The notes under the pieces were generated by a model, which made no database searches, had not been told where the DNA came from, and was given only the letters and a program-made list of their open reading frames with translations. Shown one piece after another: positions 11,045 to 21,342 of a stretch of DNA of 64,000 nucleotides. The first letter of the stretch is position 1. Each line of letters starts with the position of its first letter. This DNA is from Haematobia irritans (Eukaryota > Arthropoda > Insecta > Diptera > Muscidae): the NCBI RefSeq assembly GCF_050003625.1, contig NC_134401.1, forward strand, positions 93,474,852 through 93,538,851, read 5' to 3'. Position numbers and translations under genes: made by a program.

Positions 11045-11149
11045 GCGGTAATAACGGTGGCGGTTCAAATAGTGGTTCACCATCACATTATCTACCTCCC
11101 GGACATAGTCCGACGCCTTCAAGTACGCCTGTGTCTGAATTATCACCCG
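11045..11149 (+). CDS. Dll: Distal-less exon, Gly/Ser/Pro-rich linker
   Basis: This exon completes the split glycine codon (G|GC) and encodes GGNNGGGSNSGSPSHYLPPG followed by HSPTPSSTPVSELSP, the low-complexity linker downstream of the Dll homeodomain. The acceptor is CCAG (ends 11044) and the donor is CCCG^GTAAGT at 11150. At 105 bp it enters in phase 1 and leaves in phase 1, so skipping it would keep frame. The sequence agrees with the higher-fly Dll protein as remembered. No start codon is expected here. Confidence 0.93.
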
Positions 11150-11258
11150 GTAAGTTGATTTTTATTGCTTTAAATTAAATTAATAAACACTTAAAAAAAT
11201 CATAAATTTTGCAATTCCTTCATTAATTTATAAATTTGTTTTCCTTCTATCTTTGTAG
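11150..11258. other. Short 109-bp Dll intron
   Basis: The donor is GTAAGTTG and the acceptor TTTGTAG. It is the only Dll intron in the window without a transposable element. Confidence 0.85.
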
Positions 11259-11472
11259 AATTTCCACCTACGGGGTTAAGTCCGCCTACGCAAGCGCCAT
11301 GGGATCAAAAACCCCATTGGATCGATCATAAACCACCGCAAATGACACCGCAACCACCTCATCCAGCTGTATCACATCCGCAAACTCATCATCATAATCC
11401 ACCGCCCCAAATGGGTGGTTATGTACCTCATCAGTACTGGTACCAGCCCGAAACAAATCCATCGCTATTAAC
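11259..11472 (+). CDS. Dll: Distal-less exon, Pro/His-rich C-terminal region
   Basis: It encodes EFPPTGLSPPTQAPWDQKP, then HWIDHKPPPQMTPQPPHP, a HHHNPPPQMGG stretch and YWYQPETNPSLLT. The donor is chosen as AC^GTAGGT after 11472. Joining to G|GTA TGG at 14961 restores the Dll ending LLTVWPAV. The unspliced reading gives ACG TAG, an in-frame stop at 11474-11476, so intron retention would end the protein at LLT. The next GT (11477) lies after that stop and would not change the protein. The minus-strand 70-codon open frame at 11286-11498 is a shadow of this exon. Confidence 0.95.
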
Positions 11473-11734
11473 GTAGGTAAAATTTGTATATCCAGCACAA
11501 AGTGCAGAATAAAATATTGTATATTGCAAACATACTACGTATACATAAAATTAAAAAATATTCGAAAAATATTATAATTTTATAAAACATCGAACAATCG
11601 ATTTCGCACAATGCTCATTCAACATCAATGCGAAATTTTAAAATTTCTGTCCGTCCTTTTGTCAGTTTATTTTAATCATATGAAAATCTATAATAATAAA
11701 TTTTTCGTGGTTATAAAAAAATATCACCATGACA

Positions 11735-12530
11735 TTCCAATTAAAATTTTAATCGAAATAACATTTATAATATTTTGATTTAAAAATTTAATTGATTCAA
11801 GATTTTTCTGTAATCAAAAAAAAAAAGTTAAATAAATTTTTAATTGACGTTGGTGATTAATACTATCGCTATTGTGATTGAAGAAATTTAAATTTAATTG
11901 TTTGTATTGATTTCGTGAATGAAGACAATTTTTTTTGTATAGCCCATTTCATATTAGATCATGTTATTTATTAAGTTATCCAAAATTTGAAATATGACAT
12001 TGCTAGAACTCTCCACATCGATCTACTCTAAATATCTCACAATGGGATATTTTTTTATTGCTCTGATTTGGAGAAAATCTCCTATTATGCTTATTCAACA
12101 ACTAGAAGTATCAATTTTTATAAATCTTTTATAAGTTTTAGTATTGATAAAAAATAGCAAAAAAAAAAAAATCCCATCAATATTTAAAAGAATCGCATCT
12201 GTCTAAGTGCGCTTGAAATAAATTAATCCTAATTTTAACGGTTAATCTCGAAAAAGCAGCTTTGCCCTAAAAAATATCCAATCACTCCTTGATTTCATTG
12301 ATAGAGTTACTTCCCACTTCCACACAATCTGGAAAAAATTTGAGAGAAGTTCAATCTGGCTGATATTACGAGTAAACGAGAGTATACTCTACAGAAACAA
12401 ATATCACCAAAATTTATTGTAACAATACAGGTTTTTAATGGCCAAATTAGTTTTTAGTGATTGCTGACGTTTGTAATTCTGTGATTGAAAAAATAAATTC
12501 AATTAAATATTAAATGGATAATTTTTTTTA
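11735..12530. repeat. Degenerate MITE Q sequence in the last Dll intron
   Basis: At 11750-11945, stretches of TTTAATTGA and TGTGATTGAAGAAATT recur in the order seen in MITE Q, but with many changes. A further fragment lies near 12440-12525. The sequence between them (11945-12440) shows no recognised feature. All lie in the 3,488-bp intron 11473-14960. Confidence 0.45.
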
Positions 12531-12745
12531 TTTCTATAGAAATATCGGTCAAAATTTTATTCCTATCGAAAATTTAGCACAATTTGGTTTTTGTAGAAAA
12601 TTTGGTTAAAATTTTATTTCTATAATTTTTTTTTCAAAATTTTATTTCTATAGAAAATTTTCTCAATTTTTTTTTCTATAGAAAATTTTGTCAAAAAAAA
12701 TTTTTTCTATAGAACACTTTCGCAAAATTTTATATCTATAGTGAC
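12520..12745. repeat. 29-bp minisatellite block
   Basis: About seven diverged units of the 29-bp TTTCTATAGAAAATTTTGTC repeat. Flanking CACGGTTGCCAC ends are not visible, so this is a stranded array or a worn element. Confidence 0.65.
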
Positions 12746-12971
12746 TGAAGATAAAAATATGTTTTCGGTAAGGCTACATAAGTACAAAGCCACCTTTTCT
12801 CTTCAGCATTGAGCTTAAAATTCAGCCTCCTGTATTTTGCACAGTGACCAATGGGAATTTCTATACCACCAAAGGCAATGAGCTTAACTGTGGGAATCGT
12901 ATGACTCTATGTCCTAAGCGATTTTCCCTATTCGTTTTCAAACCCATCCTTAGGGCACTGTTTATAATATA

Positions 12972-13182
12972 CACAGAAAAAATCAGCAAAAATGAAAATT
13001 TGATTGCAATTGAAAAGTAAAGTGCTATATCATATGAAATTTTAGAAAACTAAAAGAAAGTTAATTAATCTAAAAGTGAAATAATTATAAAAAAAATAAA
13101 ATTACATTAAATAATTTTATGACACAATTTAAAAAATCAAAATCATATAAATTCTTAATAAAATTTTAATTTTTTAAATAAA
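12972..13182. mobile_element. MITE Q-like half, cut by FAM1 copy B
   Basis: It begins with ACACAGAAAAAATCAGC, the CTGTGT-type end of MITE Q, and runs through AT-rich sequence up to the ACAAGT end of FAM1 copy B. The other half is not found beyond that element. The 230 bp before it (12745-12971) show no recognised feature. Confidence 0.45.
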
Positions 13183-13993
13183 ACAAGTATATACAGCCGT
13201 AAGTTCGGGCAGGCCGAATCTTATGTACCCTCCATCATGGATTGCTTAGAAACTTCTACGAAAGACTGTCATCCACAATCGATTGACCAATTTTTGTGTG
13301 ATTGGGGATCGATTAATCTGAGGGCTATATATAACTATAGACCGATATGGACCTAGTTAGGCATGGTTGTTAACGGCCATATACTAGTACAATGTACCAA
13401 ATTTCAACTGAATCGGAGGAAATTTGCTCCTCCAAGAGGCTCCAAAATCAAATCTCGTGATCGGTTTATATGGGGGCTATATATGATTATGGACTGATAT
13501 GGGCCTCCTTTGGCATGGTTGTTAAATATCATATACTGAATTTTGCATCTCCATAAGGCACCGGAGGTCAAATCTGGGGATCGGTTTATAAGGGAGCTAT
13601 ATATAATTATGGACTGATAAGAACCAGTTCCTGCATGGTTATTGGATACAATATACTAACATCACGTACCAAATTTCAACCGAATCGGATGAATTTTGCT
13701 CTTCCAAGGGGCTCCGGAGATCAAATCTGGGGATCGGTTATATATAATTATTGACCGATTTCGACCAATTTTTGCATCAGTATTTGAGGCCATATATTAA
13801 CACCACGTACCACATTTGAACTGAATCAGATAAATTTTGGCCTTCCAAGAGGCTCCGTAGGTCAAATCGGGGGATGGGTTTATATGGGGGCTATATATAA
13901 TTATGGACCGATGTGGACTAATTTTTGCATGCTGGTTAGAGACCATATACTAACACCATGTACCAGATTTCAGCCGGTTCGGATGAGATAGTT
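13183..13993 (+). mobile_element. FAM1 element, copy B, truncated
   Basis: It starts ACAAGTATATACAGCCG with the hairpin TTCGGGCAGGCCGAA and TACCCTCCATCATGG. Next come four modules of the GGGGGCTATATATAATTATG type, and it breaks off at 13993 before the (GTCY)n region. A short direct repeat GTTATCTATC follows the break. It lacks the internal 29-bp array, like copy J. Confidence 0.7.
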
Positions 13994-14025
13994 ATCTATC
14001 AGTTATCTATCTTATAGTGTCTTAA

Positions 14026-14247
14026 CCCTCTAACTCCCAAACTTCATTAAATCAGCAAGCTTTTAGTAAAACGCACATGAAGACAATAAAAATGAATAAA
14101 ATAAAAAGAAAACTTAGTTAAAACTATTCAATAGGCTTTACAGCATATACTGAATTTTACCGTATAATTTTTTCTTGTTTAGTTTTCTTCTTTTTGTGTC
14201 GTTAACATTGAATATTTAATCGGCTGGCAAAAAGGGTTATTAGAGGG
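14026..14247. mobile_element. piggyBac-type MITE, copy 2, with TTAA target duplication
   Basis: A 222-bp element with ends CCCTCTAA and TTAGAGGG lies between exact TTAA copies at 14022-14025 and 14248-14251. It is the inverted relative of 6-244. The interior includes AACTATTCAATAGGCTTTAC, matched in copy 1. It has no open frame and depends on a piggyBac transposase elsewhere. It is the best-defined MITE in the Dll introns. Confidence 0.82.
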
Positions 14248-14251
14248 TTAA

Positions 14252-14960
14252 AACAAAAGAATATATCGATGCCCTCATTCCAGAGTACGCTAAGTCGACT
14301 TAGCATGTTTTGATGGAGTTCGCTGTTTTTTATTCGGATTGATGTGAATTGCATCCTGTCAAAAGTTCGAATTTATTGGACATTTCTATCAAAAGTTATG
14401 GTTAATATTGTACTTAGCCTGTGACTAACGTTGTAAAAAATGTCCAATCTAAAAAGGGCAAAAAGCTTTGTTCGGTCTAAAGTGGTTTAAGTCATTTTTA
14501 GCCATGTTCTATTATCACTATTTTGAGTTCGCAGATACTAAAAAAATTTATAACAGACATGATTTTAAGACCGAAAATAAGGGTATTTCTGTCTTTTACG
14601 GTTTTTTATAAATTTCAAAAAAAAAACTTTGAATTTGTTTCCAGTAAAATTCACTTTTTAGGCTTAGCGTACTTTGGAATGTAGACATCGATATGCTCTC
14701 GTTAACTGCTCCCATTTTCCTCTGTCTAATTTCATCAGAACGAGGGGGAGTTCAGGTCCATACGAAACTGATTTAATATAATTACCTTGGGGGAAATCCC
14801 CGCATTCATTTTCATGAAATTAGTTTTATCTGGGTTTATGGAATTATTACAAATAAGCTTAAAACATCCATCAACTAAAAATTATTTGTCTTTTAAAAAC
14901 ACTTAATTTAAAAATATTGTAAACCTATTTAAACTAATTAATATTTTTTTTTATTTTCAG
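14252..14960. other. End of the last Dll intron
   Basis: Mixed-composition sequence ends in TTTTTTTTATTTTCAG, a strong acceptor at 14959-14960. No element was recognised in it. Confidence 0.55.
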
Positions 14961-14979
14961 GGTATGGCCAGCTGTCTAA
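14961..14979 (+). CDS. Dll: Distal-less terminal micro-exon coding segment (VWPAV, stop)
   Basis: After the split threonine codon (AC|G) this exon encodes V-W-P-A-V and then TAA at 14977-14979. The four visible coding segments total 483 bases, exactly 161 codons including the stop, with no internal stop. The 19-nt coding part is too short for ORF finders and lies 3.5 kb from the previous exon. The C-terminal VWPAV is the expected end of fly Dll, which fixes both splice choices. Confidence 0.93.
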
Positions 14980-16260
14980 CAGACACCTCCAACCTCTACT
15001 ATAGCAACCACAACAACCTTTTACCAAACCGATCCTATAGATAATTTAATGCATATATATTAAATTAGAAAGATAAAAACAAACACATACACACAGAAAC
15101 AATAACAAATTGGAATAATAACTACTAAAAAAACAACCTAAACCCCCCATTTATATCAAAAGAAATATATAAAAAAAACAAATCTTTGTTTGTTTTTTTT
15201 TTTTCAACTATTTCAAATTAAATTTAAGAAATAGAATTGATAACAGTAAAATAATTAACTTAAACATTTTGTGTAAAAATCTAAAACAAATATTGTTTAG
15301 TTTTATTAAAAGAAAAACATAAATAAAACAATATAAAATTTATAATTTTTTCTAGATATTTGTTTTATAAATAAGATATATAAGGATCAAATAGTATATA
15401 TATATATATATTTAACAAAAACAAAAATTATGTAAGACATAAAAAAACAATTACTTTAATAATTATTAAATACAAAAAAGAAAATCTAAAAAATAAATAT
15501 ATAAAAAAAATAAAAAGACAAAAAAAAAAAACAACATTCTTCATTGATAATTGTATGTGCATTTTGTGTAAATATTATTTTTAATAAATTTAATTTTTAT
15601 AGTTTTGTTTTTAATTTGTAAAATGAATATGGAGAAAAAATCTTAAAAAATAAAAACTTTAACAAAAAACAAATCAGCTGATGATCTTAATATTAACTTA
15701 ACCATATGGAAGCACATGAAAAGAGAATTGTTTTAAAGGAAACCATACATACTTACATATTTAAAAAAAAACACAAAAACTAGCAAATCAAAAAATAAGA
15801 TTATAGACCCTATTATCATCACCATACAATTAACTCAAATCACAGTCATTTATACATACAAACACAGTCATCGATAACAATTTTACTTGGACGTAGCTAA
15901 GGAAAAAGCCTGAAGAGTATGAATATATATTTAGTAAGTTTATATAAAATTAAAAACATTTTTGAGATTTTTCTTTTTTTATCAAAAATCTATGTTTTTC
16001 GAGCTTAAAATCTTTCTACTTTTTATTATTTTTATTTTTTTTAAGCTGGCTCCCTTAAAATACAGCCCTGGCTACGTCCATGCATTTTTCACCAAAAACC
16101 AATTTATTAAATGATTTTCATCATTTATCATAAATTTTTGTTTGTGTCTGTTTTTTAATTAAGCAAATAGTTTCCATTGCCTTGTTTCGTAAAAACCTTA
16201 AAAAAAATTAATAAAAAGAAAAGCAAATAAAATCAGTTTTAAAACGATCTCAATGATGTT
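14980..16260 (+). other. Dll: Dll 3' untranslated region (3' end not fixed)
   Basis: AT-rich, with many A- and T-runs, AATAAA-type signals and a TA microsatellite near 15394-15410. No open frame or repeat-family end lies in it. The true cleavage site cannot be chosen from sequence alone. Signals at 15322 and 15593, with further ones after 16205, are all plausible. Confidence 0.55.
15593..15598 (+). promoter_or_regulatory. Candidate Dll polyadenylation signal AATAAA
   Basis: AATAAA lies 614 bp after the Dll stop, followed by T-rich and GT-containing sequence (TATAGTTTTGTTTTTAATTTG). Another copy is at 15322-15327. In sequence this AT-rich such hexamers are common, so either may be unused. Confidence 0.3.
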
Positions 16261-17446
16261 CATTATTTAAAAAATAAATCCCACATTCGAAGTCTGAGAA
16301 TTAAGTTCAATTCTTAATTTAAAGATTTTTGATTTTTTCGAAATTTAATTCTTTACTAAAATTTTTTTTAATTCGTTAAAATAAAAACAAACAACTCAAC
16401 TATTTAAGTGCAATATAATGTTAATTTGCCGCTTATAAATTAAATACTAAAAATAAATAAATTTTAAGTATAACATTGACAGCTGATAAATTTTCTTATA
16501 AACAACAATTCCCCCCTACGTATACGATTCTTTCTATAAAACTAATTGGATTGTAAATTTATGTAAATGTTTTATTCTTTTGCAAAACAAAAAAACAAAA
16601 ACAAATTCCTTTTAACCATTTCTTTGAGAATATATAAAATTAATTGTAAAATATTATAATAAAATTTTGCCTAATTATAATCACTTATTTTTCTTTTACT
16701 ATGAATTATAATTTTTATTTTATTATATTTTAACAACTTTTTCTTAAACCAACTGCATATAGAGAAAAATAAAATCCAAGAATACGGTATTTAGTTTCCT
16801 TAGCTTTATTGAGTTTAAGTGAGTTTTCTTGTAAAATTTGTTTAATTTTTCGTACTTCATTCTTTTGACTTTTTGTTTATAATTATTTTTTTTTTCTTTG
16901 CTATAGGAAAACAAAACTTAACTATTAATTATTATTAATATGTAATTTAATTTTATTTGTAGTTCCAAAAAAAAAAAAAAAATAAAACTAAACTAAAACA
17001 TGTATCAAAAAACCCAAGACAAACTATAACACAAGAAGAAAAACCCCCTCGTCCCCCTATAATGCCTAAAAGGAAATCCCTTTTTTTAGTAAATATAATT
17101 AAGTAATAGTTATTCTTATTATAATTATTAATTGTCATTTATAATTAAATAGAATACACGAGAGATACAATGTGGAAAAGATTACAAAAAATATTATAGA
17201 AAAAAATGAAATAAATATATATATAATATTTGTCGTAACATTGTAAATTTTAGAAGATGATACAAACAAAACAATAAATACAATTAAATCAAAATAATTA
17301 TCTATGAGTATTTGATTATTCAAAGCCCAAGGGAATTTTTAAGAAAAGTTTGGGGCAGACCATCTGCAAAGGAAGATGAAAATTTCTTCTTAAGCCCTAG
17401 GTTTGTAAAAGAAAAGATCTACCTACTGTGTGGGGAATACAAAAGC
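16261..17446. other. AT-rich intergenic or distal 3' UTR sequence, no gene seen
   Basis: Low-complexity AT-rich sequence. The 60-63-codon open frames at 16953-17323 (minus) and 17312-17503 (plus) have no recognisable motif. The last one runs into a FAM1 fragment. No element ends were recognised. Confidence 0.4.
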
Positions 17447-17868
17447 AAGCAAGTATATACGGCCAAGCCGAATCTTACGTACCCTGCACCATGGATTGCG
17501 TAGGACATTTTTGATACTGTTATTCACTTGGGTTGTGGGAACAGTTGCCGATGGCAAGGTCTTTTAAAACTTCTTAAAATTGTCTTCTAAATTGTAAGTT
17601 CGTCCATGTGGAGTCTATGTTAGACAAAAACGACAGATCAAATACCTATATAAGACAATTTCGTTCTTGATCGGTTTATATAAAGGAGTGTATAAATACA
17701 CAATATATATCGCATTAAGTTCGACCGGGCCAATCTTAAATGTCCACCACCATGAATCAAAGATAATATTTTCCTTTCAAATCTCTTCATCCTAGCGGAT
17801 TATTTGAAAATATACAAAATTTCAGAAGTTGATGGCAGATGCTCTCCCAAGCAGATTGGTTTGACTAG
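17447..17868 (+). mobile_element. Truncated FAM1 (copy C) joined to a FAM3 fragment
   Basis: From 17447 CAAGTATATACGGCC and GTACCCTGCACCATGG mark a FAM1 left end that decays by about 17705. There a second left end, with TTCGACCGGGCCAA and CCACCACCATGAATC (FAM3 type), begins. Both are 5'-end fragments without (GTCY)n. Confidence 0.55.
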
Positions 17869-17869
17869 T

Positions 17870-18494
17870 ATCCCAGCAAAAAAAAAAAAAAGAGCTTCCA
17901 AAAAAGTAGTTTGGATCCCCAATCTGTGATCCGGAAGTAGTGCAAACTTGCATCATATCCAATGAATTTTACATCCCAGCAAAAAAGCGTCGCCAAAAAA
18001 GTAATGAAAGTGTTTTGTTGGGTCCGGAAGTGCTGGAAAATTGACGCAGAAGCGATGAATTTAACATGGGCTTGTCATAGGATGGAAGGCCTCACTTTCA
18101 ATAGCCGGTGCACTGAATTTGCATCACTTCTTTAGGTGTGATCCGAATTCAATGTTTTGGGTGTAAATTAAAAAATTCTGTGATGTTTTGTCAAATAAAT
18201 AATTTTTTATATTTTTTAATGGATTTTAACGCTTGTCTGAAACGTTTGGCATCAAATATTTTCGAAATTTCACAATTTTTGGATTTAGAATTTTTTTCGA
18301 CAAAATTTAAATAATCTGTACCATTTTATGAATTCTTAAACTGTTTTTAACCAATTTGAAACAAAAAATGTTAAAATTACCTATTAAAAATATGAAAAAA
18401 GCATGTTTTAAAAAAATGAATGAAAAGAACATCTTCTGGAAGTGCTTTTAAAGTTGTGCCTTTGGAAGAACTTCCAATTTTTTGCTGGGATGTG
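17870..18494. mobile_element. MITE W with CCCAGCAAAAAA ends
   Basis: The left end is ATCCCAGCAAAAAAA with GAGCTTCCAAAAAAGTAG. The right end is the near-complement GGAAGAACTTCCAATTTTTTGCTGGGAT. A second internal CATCCCAGCAAAAAAGCG start at about 17972 suggests two overlapping or nested copies. Related sequence recurs at 35005 and, inverted, at 50323-50870. It is non-coding. Confidence 0.55.
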
Positions 18495-18879
18495 CTTGTC
18501 ATAGGACGGAAGTACTCCCTTTTTGGATCATTTGCATTGCTTTAGATGTTGTGCCCTGGAAGTTAATTTGAATGAAAGAATTTAAAAAGCGAAAACATTT
18601 TTTTTGTCAACCAATTTCGTTTTTTTAACCATATTTTTTATTAAACTATTATTGTCCTGTTATCTAATTTTTTACAATTTTAAAAACTTTTCGCTCCGAT
18701 CAGGGGTTGAACCTGGGTTTGATGGCACCATAACAGAACGCCTTGGCATACGCAGCTACAAACGCCATTGAACATAAAGCGTTGAATGGTCAATTCAAAT
18801 GTTTGTGATATGATCGTAATACGACTCCAAGGAATAACATTCTAATTGCTTCTCGAGATGTTCTTTATTAGTATGAACG
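18495..18879. other. MITE W-like tail and possible tRNA-like segment (minus)
   Basis: About 18495-18560 repeats the GTGCTTGTCATAGGACGG sequence found inside W. On the minus strand of 18690-18785 a box-B-like GGTTCAACCCC follows about 50 bp after TAGCTGCGTATGCC, which resembles a tRNA-derived SINE head. The box A match is poor, so this is a weak call. Confidence 0.3.
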
Positions 18880-18889
18880 AAAAAATAAG

Positions 18890-19231
18890 GTTAGGTTAAG
18901 TGGCACCCCGATGTATCAGGCTCACTTAGACTATTCAGTCCATTGTGATACCACATTGGTGAACTTTTCTCTTATCACTGAGTGCTGCCCGATTCCATGT
19001 TAAGCTCAATGACAAGGGACCTACTTTTTACAGCCGAGCCCGAACGGCGTTCCACATTGCAGTGAAACCACTTAGAGAAGCTTTGAAACCCTCAGAAATG
19101 TCACCAGCATTATTGAGGTGGGATAATCCACCGCTGAAAAACTTTTTGGTGTTCGGTCGAAGCAGGAACCGAACCCACGACCTTGTGTATGCAAGGCGGG
19201 CATGCTAACCATTGCACCACGGTGGCTCTCT
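18890..19231 (-). mobile_element. SINE-1, full length, tRNA-derived, with 10-bp target duplication
   Basis: Sense runs right to left. The head starts GAGCCACCGTGGTGCAATGG (box A region), with box B GGTTCGGTTCC-like sequence, then a 250-bp body, and ends in CTTAACCTAAC. Exact copies of AAAAAATAAG flank it at 18880-18889 and 19232-19241, which proves retroposition. It is 342 bp long. It was copied by a LINE-encoded reverse transcriptase in trans. Sister copies lie at 32321, 58500, 58835 and 61283, with fragments elsewhere. Confidence 0.88.
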
Positions 19232-19332
19232 AAAAAATAAGAACAAATAAGAAACGCAGGTTCAAATCTCACCACCGGCAATTTTTTTATCAAATATTTT
19301 TCTAAAAAATATTCTTGTTATATTATGCATCG

Positions 19333-20402
19333 TTTTTATACCCTAAACCACATAGTGGTTAGGGTATAATAACTTTGATCTGCCAAAAAATGTGCCTACC
19401 AGAAATATTGATTTTAGACCCTATAAAATATATATGAGTCGATCTAGCGCTTGGTGTCCGTCCGTCCGTCCGTCTGTCCATGTATTTGTAGTTCGCAGGA
19501 TACCGATTTTGGTGAAATTTAGTACAGTGTGTTTTTTGGGTACAAGGACGAATGCTATTGAATTTGGATCAAATTTAGATATAGCTCCCATATATATGTA
19601 ATATTTTTCATCGCTCTTCAATTCTGCCAAATATCATCCAAATCGGTTCAGATTTAGATATAGCTCCCATATATATGTATCGCCCGATTTCGACAAATGG
19701 GGTTACGTTGCGCTTTTTTACTAACTGATTATCGTCAAATTTGGGAAAAAGTAACTTTTGTCATCACCGTTCAAGTGTGCAAAATTTCATCGGAATCGGT
19801 TCAGATTTAGATATAGCTCCCGTATATATGTATCGCCCTATTTTCCCAAATTTGGCCACAAAACCCTTATTTATTACCCGATCGTACTCAAATTTAGAAA
19901 AAGGTAACCTTCCGTAGAACCAACCAAACCTGCCAATTTCATCTAAATGGGTTCAGAGTTTGATATGGCTCCCATATAAGTGTATCGCCCGATTTTCAAA
20001 AATTTGCCCTAATAACCCTTTTATCTTACCAGCATTATTTATTACCCGATCTCACTAAAATTTAGCACAAGATAACCTTATATTGCATCAATTAAACCTG
20101 CCAAATATCATCCAAATCGGTTCAGATTTAGATATAACTCCCACATATATGTATCGCCCGATTTTCACAAATCTGGCCATAAAACCATTACTTATTACCC
20201 GATTTTACTCAAATTTAGAAAATGGTAACCTTCCGTAGTACCAATCAAACCTGCCAAATTTCATCTAAATCGGTTCAGATTTAGATATGGCTCCCAATCC
20301 TATACCACTCATACCCCACAAACAAAGTGTACTAATTCAGTAGGGGTGGTTTAGGGTATGATATAGTCGGCCCCGCCCGACTTTTTACTTCACTCACTTG
20401 TT
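19333..20402 (-). mobile_element. FAM2 element, copy B, near full length
   Basis: The left end is TTTTTATACCCTAAACCAC with GTGGTTAGGGTATAATAAC (hairpin). Next are the TATATATGAGTCGATC core and a (GTCY)n run at about 19458-19480. Six or so modules with TCAGATTTAGATATAGCTCC follow. The right end is hairpin GTCGGCCCCGCCCGAC and CACTTGTT. FAM1 copy D abuts it directly. Confidence 0.78.
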
Positions 20403-21342
20403 ATACCCTCCATCATAGGATGGGGGTATATTAACTTTGTCATTCCGTTTGTAACACATCGAAATATTTCTCTAAGACCCCATAAAGTATATATATTCTG
20501 GGTCGTGGTGAAATTCTGAGTCGATCTAAGCATGTCCGTCCGTCCGTCTGTTGAAATCACGCTAACTTCCGAACGAAACAAGCTATCGACTTGAAACTTG
20601 GCACAAGTAGTTGTTATCGATGTAGGTCAGATGGTATTGAAAATGGGCCATATCGGTCCACTTTTACGTATAACCCCAATATAAAGGGATCCTCAGATTT
20701 GGCTTGTGGAGCCTCTAACAGAAGCATATTTCATCCGATCCGGCTGAAATTTGGTACATGGTGTTGGTATATGGTCTCTAACAACCATGCAAAAATTGGT
20801 CCACATCGGTCCATAATTATATATAGCGCCCATATAAACCGATCCCCAGATTTGGCTTGCGAAGTCTCCAAGAGAAGCAAATTTCATCCAATCCGGTTGT
20901 AATTTGGAACATGGTGTTAGTATATGATCTTTAACAAGCGTGCCAGAATTGGTCCATATCGGTCCATAATTATATATAGCCCCCATATAAAACGTTCTCC
21001 AGATTTGACCTCCGGAGCATCTTGGAGGAGCAAAATTCATCCGATCCGGTTCAAATTAGGAACGTGGTTTTAGATATGGTCGCTAACAACCATACCAAAA
21101 TGGTCCAATCACACAAAAATTGGTCCATATCGGTTCATAATCATGGTTGCCACTAGAGCCAAAAATAGTCTACCAAAATTTTATTTCTATAGAAAATTTT
21201 GTCAAAATTTTATTTCTATAGAAAATTTTGTGAAAATTTTATTTCTATAGAAAATTTTGTTAAAATTTTATTTCTGTACAAAATTTTGTCAAAATTTTAT
21301 GTCTACTTTGTCAAACTGAATTATATACGTATTGGATCGATC
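20403..21342 (-). mobile_element. FAM1 element, copy D, lacking its hairpin end
   Basis: It begins TATACCCTCCATCATAGG, carries the core and (GTCY)n (20535-20552), about two 153-bp modules and a short 29-bp array. It stops at GGATCGATCTTTT, where copy E begins. The terminal hairpin and ACTTGTT are missing. This looks like either a tandem product or a nested insertion with loss. Confidence 0.72.

Noticed and set aside
11286..11498. 70-codon minus-strand frame overlapping Dll
   Set aside because: It is the shadow of the Dll Pro/His-rich exon.
16953..17323. Small hydrophobic proteins on the minus strand after Dll
   Set aside because: Low-complexity AT-rich frames with no start context, domain or conservation evidence.
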